Positions 44,073 through 53,700 of a stretch of DNA of 64,000 nucleotides are shown here, piece by piece (positions within the stretch are counted from its first letter, which is position 1; each line of letters opens with the position of its first letter). The stretch is from Heracleum sosnowskyi (taxonomy: Eukaryota > Streptophyta > Magnoliopsida > Apiales > Apiaceae). The DNA lies in NCBI GenBank assembly GCA_030848705.1, contig JAUIZM010000013.1, forward strand, positions 2,226,796 to 2,290,795, in the 5' to 3' direction. A program made the position numbers and the translations under genes. The notes under the pieces are model-generated. The model did not search any database. It worked only from the letters and a program-made list of their open reading frames with translations, and was not told the origin of the DNA.

Positions 44073-46538
44073 CTAAGTTGTTTTTGGTACCCACACTTGG
44101 TAGGGTCCAGATGATTTAGAAACATTTTGATTAATAATTCTTCTGTCATAAATTGCATTTCTCATAGTAGGAGACTTCACTTTTTCTGTGGCTTTGGAGT
44201 TTACACTCTTAGGCTCACATGAAGTTTTCACCCTCTCAACCCTGATTGGGGACCCTGTCCTATGAGAATGTATGTGTGTGTGTGATTCACCAGATTGTGC
44301 AGAGTCAAGTTTATGTTTAAGAGATAAACAGTTAGCAATCACAGTCACATAGCATGTCATGCAGTTTGGCTTACCACAGAAAGAATCATGACTAGAATTT
44401 ATGCTAGCAGAAAGGTTACTTAGGTTATCAACTTCAACAATTTCAAGCTTACTACACTTATGAGTCAAATGATTAACAGATAGGCATTTTTGACATTGTT
44501 TCCTGGGAGCATTTGGCACATAAGCATAGTTGTTTCCTTTGTTAACACCAACTTTACCATTTCTGTTTTGTTTCCTTTTCTTAGCAACTTCTTTCTTTGC
44601 TTTAGGACTCTTGACAAGATTGTCTTTGGTCTCTTTCTGATTGACAAGTTCAGGAAAGGAAGAGGTGTTCTTAGCAGCCTCATCTTCTTCAAGTAGTTGT
44701 TGCTTGATGATCAGTAGTTCCTCATCAAACTCAACAACACTCTTCCTGAAGATGGGCTGTTCAACACTTGACAGAATGGTTGGGGCATTTTTGTTTGTAA
44801 AAGTTTCCTTTCCTTTGCCCTTGACTTTCTTCCTTCCCTTGTCATTATCATAGTCAAAACCAACTCCAACCTTGCAATCTTCAGTGTGTTCCTTGTGGTA
44901 GGTTTGAATAAGTTCAGAGGAGTTTTTGAAGCTTCTTAGTTTCAGTTCAGTTTCAGCAATTTGTTCTCTAAGAGCATTCTCTATCTGCTCAGCACAAATC
45001 ACTTTGTTTTTAAGATACTCAACCTCCTTTTTCAAACCATCCAGGTTCACAACCATTAACTCAAGTTGCTCATTCTTTTCTGTAAGCTCAACATTCTTAG
45101 CAGTTAGTCTGTCAATTTCTTCATTAGCCACTAACATGCTAGTATGAATATTAAACATCTCAGTGCTCATATCTTCAACAGTTTGCTTATATTGAAGGGG
45201 AGTCATATCAAGAGAAGTAAGAATAGGTACCTGACTTGAATCACCTTCATCAGAGAATGCCATCAAGGCATAGTTTGAGTACTCTTGTTCTTCTTCTTCA
45301 TCAGAGTCATCCCAGCATTTTCCCTCAGCAATAAAAGCTTTGCCCTGTTGTTTCTTGAGTAGAGCCTCATACTTAGCTTCAAGCTCTAAGTATGCTTTGT
45401 CCTTCTTGACTTGTTTAGGCTTTTTGCACTCAGTGGCAAAATGCCCAAGTTCATTGCAGTTATAGCACCTTATCTTGGTCCTATCCACACTTCCTGTCTT
45501 GTATCCACCTTTAGCAGCACCAGCAATCCCTTTTCCTTTATTGAAGGTGTTTGAGCCACTAGATCCACCAGTGTTTCCATTATTGAACTTGGACCTAAAT
45601 GGCTGCTTTCTTTTAAACCTTATGTTAGGATACCTCCTAGCCATATAAGCAAAAGATTTGTTTTCCATTTTGTCCAGCTCATCTATACTGTAGAACTCAT
45701 CCTCTTCAGGTAAATCATACACCACCTGAGTTTCATCACCAGTGTCTTCAACTTCTAGTTCCTCAATCTTGACCTGACTGATTTTAAGAGAGTCCATTCT
45801 TTGACTTAGGTTGTCAGCAATAAGTGCACAGGAGGTATTAGCCACTAACCCTTGCTTTGCTTGAATAGATCTCTTTTGAAACAGCTCTAACTCATATGTC
45901 TTTAAAACACCATACAACACATCAAAACCAATCTTTGTCAGATCTCTTTCTTTAAGAGAAGAGATTCTTGGTTCCAAGTGATCTGGCAGAGTTAGTAGAA
46001 ACTTCATATTGAGCTCTTCTGTTTCATAGTGTTTGTCATAGAGTTTGAGCTCGTTTATCAGCTTGTTGAATCTCTCAAACACTTCTGTGATTCCCTCTTT
46101 TGGCTGAGCCATGAAGGCTTCATATTGTGAAACGAGAATCTGCTTCTTGTTCTTTCTTACTTCAGTAGTTCCTTCACAGAGCACTTCTATAAGATCCCAC
46201 ATCTTCTTGGCACTAGTACAATGAGCAACAGTGCCATACATGTTGAAGTCCATAGATTCACAAATGATAAGTTGAAGATGTCCATCCAATGCCACTTTTT
46301 CCTTTTCAGGATCAGTGTATTTTAAGGGATCTTTGGGCACATGTTTTGCTGGTATAATCTCAGTGCCACTGGTTGTTTCACCAATCTCGATCATTGGAAT
46401 GAAGGGACCATGCTTTAGAATATCTAAATACATGGGGTTAGAAGCTTTGATGAAAAGCAACATCTTCTTCTTCCATAAACTGTAGTGCTCCTTGTTAAAG
46501 GGAGGAATCTTGATACTGCTTAGTTTCTGTGAACTCAT
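44073..46538 (-). CDS. gag: Sirevirus Gag protein with two zinc knuckles
   Basis: 821 residues, long for copia. The N-terminal capsid-like domain (UBN2/DUF4219 type) includes FNKEHYSLWKKKMLLFI (about 14-30), TSAKKMWDLIEVLCEG (about 108) and FNKLINELKLYDKHY. The zinc knuckle CYNCNELGHFATEC (about 358-371) is standard CX2CX4HX4C. A second one, CQKCLSVNHLTHKC (about 679-692), has the same spacing. Between them a coiled coil (about 470-560, ELTEKNEQLELMVVNLDGLK) may mediate assembly. It assembles particles and binds RNA. The stop TAG is 12 bases upstream of the pol ATG. The start follows the PBS by about 35 bases. Confidence 0.93.
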   Translation of the reverse strand: MSSQKLSSIKIPPFNKEHYSLWKKKMLLFIKASNPMYLDILKHGPFIPMIEIGETTSGTEIIPAKHVPKDPLKYTDPEKEKVALDGHLQLIICESMDFNMYGTVAHCTSAKKMWDLIEVLCEGTTEVRKNKKQILVSQYEAFMAQPKEGITEVFERFNKLINELKLYDKHYETEELNMKFLLTLPDHLEPRISSLKERDLTKIGFDVLYGVLKTYELELFQKRSIQAKQGLVANTSCALIADNLSQRMDSLKISQVKIEELEVEDTGDETQVVYDLPEEDEFYSIDELDKMENKSFAYMARRYPNIRFKRKQPFRSKFNNGNTGGSSGSNTFNKGKGIAGAAKGGYKTGSVDRTKIRCYNCNELGHFATECKKPKQVKKDKAYLELEAKYEALLKKQQGKAFIAEGKCWDDSDEEEEQEYSNYALMAFSDEGDSSQVPILTSLDMTPLQYKQTVEDMSTEMFNIHTSMLVANEEIDRLTAKNVELTEKNEQLELMVVNLDGLKKEVEYLKNKVICAEQIENALREQIAETELKLRSFKNSSELIQTYHKEHTEDCKVGVGFDYDNDKGRKKVKGKGKETFTNKNAPTILSSVEQPIFRKSVVEFDEELLIIKQQLLEEDEAAKNTSSFPELVNQKETKDNLVKSPKAKKEVAKKRKQNRNGKVGVNKGNNYAYVPNAPRKQCQKCLSVNHLTHKCSKLEIVEVDNLSNLSASINSSHDSFCGKPNCMTCYVTVIANCLSLKHKLDSAQSGESHTHIHSHRTGSPIRVERVKTSCEPKSVNSKATEKVKSPTMRNAIYDRRIINQNVSKSSGPYQVWVPKTT

Positions 46539-46574
46539 TCTTGATCTTTTCCTGTTTGTACGTTAACAGCCTAC

Positions 46575-46586
46575 GCTCTGATACCA
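46575..46586 (-). promoter_or_regulatory. Primer binding site of the Sirevirus-like element
   Basis: Minus strand TGGTATCAGAGC, complementary to the 3' end of initiator tRNA-Met, two bases after the 5' LTR. Confidence 0.92.
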
Positions 46587-46588
46587 CT

Positions 46589-47839
46589 TGTTAGAAATGA
46601 ATACCACTAGAAACTAGACAGAGGGGGGGTGAATGGATAGTTTGATATATTTTTCGATCTTGAAAACTAAGTAAACAACTGTATGTGATTATGATATGTA
46701 ATATGCAGAAAGTAAATAACACACACAATCACTTTAATCTACTTTGTATAAGCAAATTAAATACTACAGCTTTCCAGGAAATTCACAATCGAATTTCTGG
46801 CTTCTAAACAAGAACGGTTTGAACTTGCTTGCTTACAGAGAAAAGAGCTTAGCAAATAACTATGTGTATCTCTCTTACAGCTTACAGTTGTGTGTGCACG
46901 ATATATATATTTTCCTATACAAACTAGGCACACACAATATTACACAGCTACCCCTTCTGAAAGTCCAACTTGTCCTGCCATAAGAAGTTCACTGTGTCAG
47001 GAAGGACCACCTGCTTTTCGGAGTCTTTCCCGTTTCTGTAGCTGCTTGTCTCTTATCTTTCTCTCCAAGTTTAGCTGTAGATTTGCCATCTGTTCTTTGG
47101 ACCACCTTGCCAGAACAAATGCTTCAGTATTTGTCTCCTTTGATTCTTGGTTCTGTACCTTGATTTGTCTTGTTATAAACGGCTAAGTGTTGATATCGTG
47201 AACTCCACTTTATCCCTGACTATGCGATCTCCCTTGTGAGGACTACGCGATATAGCCTTTGAAGACTTTGCGACATAGGTCATTTGACGACTATGCGACA
47301 TAGGTCATTTGATGACTATACGACATAGGTCATTTGATGACTATGCGACATAATGCTTCTGAGGACTTCACGATCTAGGCTCCTTTGACTTTGCTGACTT
47401 CAACACTTCACGACATGTGTCTTGAGGACTTCTCGACATAGTACAAAATGGACTATGCGATATAGTACTTCACGACATGGATATTGGTGACTTCACGACA
47501 TAGCTTTCTTTTGACTTTGCTATATAATGCCTTAGACAAATTCCTGCAACTTATTTCTTCATAGCCTTATTCAACTCTATCCTGCTGCATGAACACTTCT
47601 GAACTTCTACCAGGATAATTATTCAATGGCCTATATACAATCTAGATGCAAGAAACTTTACTAAGCTCATTATAAGTCTGAGCATACATGATCAAACTAA
47701 TGTTCATGAGAACAAGACAAGTACATCTAGAGACCTATACTATATCCCAGTGATAGAAATCACTAGGTCATGTAATGTGACATAGTCACATTGTGTAGGC
47801 TTGTTAATAGTGGTATTCAGACATGTCTTGAGCCTAACA
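46589..47839 (-). repeat. 5' LTR of the Sirevirus-like element
   Basis: 1251 bp, same length as 33847-35097; no difference was noticed on side-by-side reading. Confidence 0.93.
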
Positions 47840-48534
47840 CTATGGCCTACACCATGTTGGATGCTTTGAACGACAACAGCTATGCCTGGATGATAAGAGT
47901 ACAAGTGTGTAGAATGTGGGAATCTGTCAATCCAAATACTGAAGAACTGATCAGTCTTGACATGATTTTGATCGATGAAAAGGTTAATAAATCAATATAC
48001 TTATAACTTATTAATTTGTCAAATTGTATGATGTTATTAACTTTTCTAAGATATGTTGTATGACAGGAAAATTTGATCCATGCTACGATCCCGAAGATTC
48101 TGGTCTCTCGGTTCAAAAATCTTTTAGAGGAAGGCTCCGTGTACAACATCAAAAATCTGAAAGTTGTTTCAAGTACAGGGAAATATAGATCACTATCACA
48201 TGGGTCTAAATTGCTCTTCATACGCATAACGTTGCCTAAGAGATTGGAAGAAGGTATCGTCAACATATCACAACATGAATTTCAGTTCATATGTCCGGAT
48301 ATGATTGATGCACGTATTAATGACACCAACATACTCTCAGGTTTTTGATGCAGTAATATATTAGAGTAATATATAAGTAATGTTATTATATAAGTTATAA
48401 TTCAAACTATCATGTTCTAATATTATTTTTTATATGTTGATTTAGATGTTGTGGGATGCTTGACCTACTTGGGTGGCATTGAAGTTGTCAAGGACGGTTG
48501 GAAAAAAAGAGATCTCAAAATTGTTACAAATTAG

Positions 48535-49143
48535 TAAGTTATGAATTATATTAATTTTAATATAACTGTTAATTGTTTTTTATTGTTCTTATAATTTTAT
48601 ATTACTTCTTTGGTTACCCCAATTTATTTGTTTTACTTATTTAATTTTTCCTAATTTTTTTCTTAAACAGCTCTATCACCATTACCATAACTTGATACAA
48701 ATTTATACAAGGAGGATGGTGGAGCCTATATAATAATTGTCTCATCTACCCAGAAATATAAATCAATATAAATTTAGTATTTTATAAATTTAGTAATTTA
48801 GTATTTTTTTTATCAATATAAATTTCCTTTTATATATATATGGCAATGGTATCGGTCCAATAAAATAAAAAATCAAACTATATAAACAAAACGAATATGT
48901 AAATACTTTATAATATTACCTACCCAGATACAAATTTTATAGAATATATTTTATTTGATAATTTAAATAATTTTGTAGATATTTATTTCACAATTTTTAT
49001 TCTAATATTCTTTTTTTAACAAATATATTATAATGCCGCTGATTTTATAGAATATATTTTATTTGATAATTTAAATAATTTTGTAGATATTAATTTCACA
49101 ATATTTATTCTAATATTCTTTTTCTTAATAAATATATTATAAT
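48535..49143. other. Non-coding 3' part of the inner Helitron
   Basis: AT-rich. A block of about 100 bases (attttatttgataatttaaataattttgtagatat and what follows) occurs twice, at about 48943-49030 and 49055-49143. The rest matches the reverse complement of 11225-11500. Confidence 0.6.
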
Positions 49144-49235
49144 GCCGCTGCGAAGGGCGGCTTAGTAACCTAGTATTATTTTATTTAAAAACATATTTTG
49201 TAAAATAATTTTTAGAAAAATTAAAAAAAAATTAT

Positions 49236-49806
49236 ATCCTATATATAATTGGCATAAGAGAGTTTAGGTGGTTTGGTCGTCCGGGCTAAATCAGTAAATT
49301 AATAATTATTATTAAGAAAAAAGCGACATACAAATTATTATTAAGAAAAAAGAAAAAAGCGACATACAGTATACAGGAGATAAAAGAGGAAACATGTTGC
49401 AAGTGTTTATTTTTCCTTTGTCAGTGTTGTAAATTTATAGAAAACAGTATTAAGATATTTGTTAGTATCCGAATATTATAGTAGTGTCAAAAAAAATATA
49501 AAATTGAATATTATAAACTAAAAACTATATAACTTCTTAATTTTAATAATTTAAAATTTACAAAGACATAAAATTTCATCACTAATATACAGTATAAATT
49601 AAGTAACTGTGTTATTAAATAATAAGTTCAAGGTTCGATTCCTGACGAGTACAAACATTTTTAAAAATTAAAAATTAGTATACAACTTATATTTACTTTA
49701 ATATATGATTAAAAATAAATAAAATTTTGGAAAAATAAATAAAATTTATAAAATATATTTATATAAATAATTTATAAATCTTCCCGTGCATTGTACATAA
49801 AGCTAG
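49236..49806 (+). mobile_element. Possible small Helitron with decayed 3' hairpin
   Basis: The candidate 3' end cccgtgcattgtac...CTAG|T at 49783-49806 resembles the classic cccgtgc...gcacggg hairpin with a mutated arm. A candidate 5' end A|TCCTATATATAATTGGC lies near 49236. Both ends are weak and the length (about 570 bp) rests on that pairing. Confidence 0.3.
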
Positions 49807-49842
49807 TTATTATAAAACCGCGAGGGCGGATTAGTAAACTAG

Positions 49843-50620
49843 TCGACGATAAAACACATAACTCGGAGAAAGTTATACCAAATCAAAAGCCACCCCATGC
49901 ATAGATTTGGATTGGAGTGGGTTTATTTATACGAAAAAATTTGAGTGGATAGCATTACGGTCCAAGAGAAGACGCGACAGAAATCAGTAATTGGAATGCG
50001 GCCCAAATAAACTGTGCGACGTGGCAGGGCCCTACACCCTCATGTTAACTGGACCCCACTACCCATGCTCAGGTGGAACCCAGGCTCCATGCTTATGCAC
50101 TCCCGATGCCGTAGATTTTTGCTATGTTACACATTTATTTACCGAAATTAATGTGACAAGAGATCCTGTTTTTACAGTTACAAGATACCGTAAATATAAA
50201 TTGCTATCAAGTGTAATTTACTACAGCATTGACTTTAAGCTAAAAAATGTCTGTTTATGTAATAAATCAGAAAATGACTTAAAGTTAAAAAAATAGCTTA
50301 AACCCAGAAATTGGTAGGAAGTATTTTTTTGAATAACTTAATTTTTTTGACTGTTTTATTTGATAAAAGTAATATAACCATTCAAATGTATTATTAATCA
50401 AATTTATTTTTATTATTACAATTTTAATAACTCATAATTCACTTGTAACATAAAATTACCCAAACAATATTGACTTCAAATTTTTACGTTTTACTTATTA
50501 CTTTAAGTAATTTTAAGTCATAATCAATAATTTTAAGCTTAGCCAAACAGGCTTTATATGTCTTTTCAGTAACTCGAATATTAATTACAAATTAACCAAC
50601 TATTAAAACTAGAAATAATC
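49843..50620. other. Intergenic DNA right of the nest, no gene recognised
   Basis: Less AT-rich up to 50130, with an open frame of 101 residues (49991-50296) that resembles nothing I know and lacks supporting signals. The segment 50230-50560 contains partly inverted words (gactttaagct, gacttaaagtt, aagtcataatcaataatttt), perhaps a decayed MITE. Confidence 0.35.
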
Positions 50621-50624
50621 ACGG

Positions 50625-50705
50625 TTCGGGTTAAACCGCATAATCCGCAAAAACCAATCCGATTTTGAACCGATCCGAACCGAAACTAAAGTGTGGTTCG
50701 CGGTT
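50625..50705. repeat. Accgaaccg/cggttcgg-rich inverted repeat
   Basis: Words such as cacggttcgggttaaaccgc and ttcgcggtttcggttc form an imperfect inverted repeat. This style is common near plant transposon ends, but no element is bounded. Confidence 0.45.
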
Positions 50706-51159
50706 TCGGTTCAACTACTTTAAAAAACCGCCGTTCATGAGAAGGAATATATTTGGTTCCATCTGGCCAAGAGCAATGCCCATTTGGCCGAACAGTTTCT
50801 TTACCAAAGGTAGGACAAGAACTCAGAAGCCGCATTTGAAGGTAGCTTCGGAAAATTTCCGTGGTGACCTGACTGTAGCCTTCGGGCATGGGAGGATTAT
50901 GCCAGATACGATCCTTTTTCCTGGCTGGATAGATATGTCATGCGCCGAAGAGAATGTCGTACTCCTGGACGAAACCGACCACCGTATCTTCGGTTAGCAG
51001 CGAGTGATAATTCGTTGTTGGGTAATCAGCGGTAATACTAAAAGGGGACACCTCCGAAGGGCTCGTTCCCGAAGACTGTCCCGTTCTTTGGACGCGTCTT
51101 GTTTTCGAAGATGGTCCTATTTTGCCAGAAGTTTCTGTTTCCGCTGTTGACCGATTCAT
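50686..51159 (-). pseudogene. Fragment of a Tat-type antisense ORF
   Basis: An ATG at 51159 opens a frame with SPFSITADYPTTNYHSLLTE that resembles the N-terminal part of antisense ORFs of Tat elements. The frame stops at 50938. Related text continues in another frame (EIFRSYLQMRLLS) to 50686, implying a frameshift. An upstream exon may exist, because an AG precedes the ATG. It is a remnant, identified only by general resemblance. Confidence 0.35.
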
Positions 51160-52560
51160 ATCCCTGCATCCGGAAATGAGGAAATAGTTAGCCATGTACT
51201 CGAGAGAATCTAGAAGGATAAAAAAAAGGGAAAAAATCAAGAGCCGAGTATAGAGGGCTTGGATCGACAGGGAAATCCTAATCTTGGGACATGTATCTAA
51301 GGAAAAAGGGGTGGACACCGAAGTGTGTTCTATAAAATCAGGCACCCCGAAGAACGTTCTACATATTTGAAGAGTGTCCGAAGAGTGCTTTTGGGACAGA
51401 ATTGTTCCAAAAAATGTTCTTGTCCCATAAATATCCTAGTAAGTTGATTATAACCCACTACTATTGTCACTTTTTATCAAGTAAAAAACCCAAAACATCT
51501 ACCCCAGGTGTTCCCCTAAAGCAATTTATGAACATACCCTCAAAAATCAGAAATACGCTTACATCTTTACTCAAAAACGAAAACTACTTAAACTTTTTAT
51601 TAGGATACATTTTCATACATGCATATAGTGATATTCACGGAAAGTAGCACCACTACGAACACATGCATTGAAATCGAAAGGGAAAAGACGGAGTTGCGAA
51701 AACTTACTTGTTGTAAATACGTTGGGATTGCAAAGAGAGAGTGTTGATGTGCTGAATGAGCTCGCGAGATGCTTGATCTTTAGGAACCACAATGCTCAGA
51801 GGGTTTGTGGTAATTGTGAGAATGTGTGAAATAAAATGGGGGGAAATGTTTGGATTTATATGAAATATTGGAGTGATGTTTGGACAAGAAAAGGAAACGT
51901 TTCAGATTCGACGATCCGGATGGAAACGTTATGACTTCAACGGCTGAGATGGGGCACGAATCTCGGGATCTAACAGTTGTCATCGTTAAAATGACACCCT
52001 TTTCCACAAGACGTGTCGTCATCACTTTGTGCTACGATCGAATCAAAGCACGGGATTTCAGGATTTATCCCGAAGAAGGGCATGAATTTGGTCTACGATC
52101 GAATAGATCATTCGATCGAAACCCGGGGACATGTTGGAAGCCCGAATATAATTGAGATGGACGACCGAACTAGCCTATACAAGAAAATCGAGGGAGGCCC
52201 ATTATCTCAAGCCCAATTGATCGGGACGACCGTTAGTCCACTAAGACTTGGTCTAGTCCACTCCGAGACGTATGAAGGCACGTCCTCCATGTTCTGAGCG
52301 CTCCTGAAGATTAAGGAACAGAACAATTAAGGATATATAGGCATCAATCGGGTTCCATTTGATCATTGATTACTCAGTACTTACATTAGAATACAAGCTC
52401 TTCTACGTTCATTTCTACTCACCCGGAACCGATTAACTTATTCTCACATCCCGGAGATGAATCGGGTAACACACCCCTCACATTCTTCTCTTTGTAGGTT
52501 AATCCGAAGAATCTTGCGAAACTCGATCCAATAGAAATTTGGTTCCAACGAAAATAAAAT
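50725..52560 (+). mobile_element. Degraded gypsy (Tat-like) remnant: antisense ORF fragment plus LTR-like tail
   Basis: The order antisense ORF (minus) then LTR-like sequence (about 51900-52560, ending with aggttaatccgaagaatcttg-type text) is that of the 3' end of a plus-strand Tat element. No matching second LTR or TSD is present in the window. The base composition is richer in GC than the surroundings. Boundaries are approximate. Confidence 0.38.
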
Positions 52561-52590
52561 TCAAGAAGGTGCTATAGTTTTAACTACATG

Positions 52591-52757
52591 ACTGAAATTG
52601 TGGATTCCAATGCTGCAGTAATAAACACCGGACTGAAATTGTGTTTTCTCGTTCTACAATAATAACTACAATAAACTGAAATTGTATTTTCCGATAGTGC
52701 AGTAATAATTACACTGAACTGGAGATGTGTTTTCCTTCGCAACGAAGTAATTTGGCC
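52591..52757. repeat. Minisatellite, four units of about 43 bp
   Basis: Units start ctgaaattgtg, ctgaaattgtg, ctgaaattgta and ctggagatgtg, each followed by a ttttcc-like word and cagtaataa or a variant. Confidence 0.75.
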
Positions 52758-53355
52758 GGTTTGAGGAATGTGGATGTGGCCCCATATCGACCACATTATC
52801 AAAAGAAGTCAAAACTTGTGCAGGCGTAAAACTTCGTGCAATTGTGGCGGGATATACAGGATAACAGATCGTAGATGAGGCCAATTTTGAAGAAATAATA
52901 ACAATTTTTAATAAATTTTCTATTTTAATTAAAATTGACAATGATATTTTTTTAGTTTACATTCAGTTTCAGCTCTCGGAACTCTTGCAATAATATAGCG
53001 TGTCGGCTTTCAATTACATATTGTGATTGTACATGGTAAGAAGTAAGAACACTTGCGGACCGACACTAGGCCGAGCCCATATATCGACCCACCGTATTTG
53101 AGTTGGTCCAGTTCAGCAAAAGTTGACAGTTTTGTGTGGAACAGTGGAAGTTTGACATTGTAAACTATGGACCTCGACGAGGCCCAACAAAGAATTTCAG
53201 TTAATCCATGTTTGCATATCATATTACTCATTGTTAGATTAATTTAATAATTTTAAAATATTAATTTATCATTTAAAAATTATTAGCAGTTGATATTGAA
53301 ATACATTATTTATACAAGGAGTACTGTTGAATGAATTATTTATAGTATGATTAAC
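52758..53355. other. Intergenic DNA, nothing recognised
   Basis: No gene, element end or clear repeat. The base before the copia TSD is at 53355. Confidence 0.4.
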
Positions 53356-53360
53356 AAGAT

Positions 53361-53663
53361 TATCGAGATTATAGAAATGAATCTACATCACTACTTACTC
53401 ATCAATGAAGATATCAATAAGAACCAGAAAACAAGTAGTAGTTGCAGAAAGTTACTAAGACAGAGAAGTAATAAGAGAGACGAAAGGAATGAAATGTTTG
53501 AAATAAAAGTAAGTAAGTTTACAAACTGTTTTGAGTATTTATACAAGCCCACAAATGTAACAAACTAGTAACAAACTTTTGCTGACAGCTTAAGATGACA
53601 GCTAAGCAGCTAAGATGACAACTAAGAGAATTAGAAATATAAAACTTCTGTATCTCTTCAATA
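53361..53663 (-). repeat. 3' LTR of the TA-type copia element
   Basis: Begins tatcgagattatag and ends ctcttcaata. A polypurine tract lies at 53664-53677. Confidence 0.85.
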
Positions 53664-53700
53664 TTCCCCCCTCAGATTGAAATGGTTGGAGATAAGACAT

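Larger units (their letters stand above)
33847..47839 (-). mobile_element. Sirevirus-like Ty1/copia LTR retrotransposon, apparently intact
   Basis: Two 1251 bp LTRs flank the element, with TSD ctatg at 33842-33846 and 47840-47844. On the minus strand the order is 5' LTR, PBS to initiator tRNA-Met, gag, pol (protease-integrase-RT-RNase H, copia order) and a long third ORF, then polypurine tract and 3' LTR. A third ORF after pol and CCHC-rich Gag fit the Sirevirus group. I saw no difference between the LTRs and no break in the three ORFs, so the insertion is very young. Element length is 14.0 kb. Confidence 0.93.
33844..48534 (+). pseudogene. Replication protein A (RPA70)-like gene in a Helitron, split by the Sirevirus
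   Basis: RPA binds single-stranded DNA; Helitrons of plants often encode such proteins. The ATG is inside the Sirevirus TSD, so it exists on both sides (33844-33846 and 47842-47844). Exons: 47842-47982, 48067-48340 and 48446-48533, joined by GT-AG introns in phase, about 167 residues. The text (ISLDMILIDEK, IPKILVSRFKNLLEEG, FQFICPDMIDARI, VGCLTYLGGIEVV) fits the OB-fold part of RPA70/DUF223 proteins. Exon 3 ends at a perfect GTAAGT donor that overlaps a TAG, and no next exon is visible, so the C-terminal part is missing. The original leader (33780-33843) is cut off by the 14 kb insertion. Confidence 0.75.
32904..49173 (+). mobile_element. Inner Helitron carrying an RPA-like gene (span, split by Sirevirus)
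   Basis: 5' end A|TCAATATACTTATATAAAG at 32904. The 3' end has stem GCCGC (49144-49148) and GCGGC (49157-49161), then ttagtaacCTAG|T at 49173. These are the same termini as the 1.24 kb Helitron at 12972-14212. Own sequence is 32904-33846 plus 47845-49173, about 2.3 kb. It holds a minisatellite (33060-33690) and an RPA-like spliced gene. Rep-helicase is absent, so it is non-autonomous. RPA-like genes are typical Helitron cargo in plants. Confidence 0.78.
16791..49842 (+). mobile_element. Outer Helitron, split by nested insertions (span)
   Basis: 5' end A|TCATATACTTATATAAAAAA at 16791, followed by a GC-rich block (gagggcggcgagttagcg) that parallels the 5' end at 32904. The proposed 3' end has hairpin ccgc-gagg-gcgg at 49818-49829, then attagtaaaCTAG|T, closely related to the 3' end at 49173. 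If these belong together, the element's own DNA is about 16791-17335, 32362-32903 and 49174-49842, roughly 1.8 kb. Everything else is nested inside it. The pairing is inferred from strand, order and family resemblance. Confidence 0.5.

Noticed and set aside
49625..49650. tRNA-like B box (ggttcgattcc)
   Set aside because: No matching A box, acceptor stem or anticodon arm around it; probably a SINE-like or chance word.
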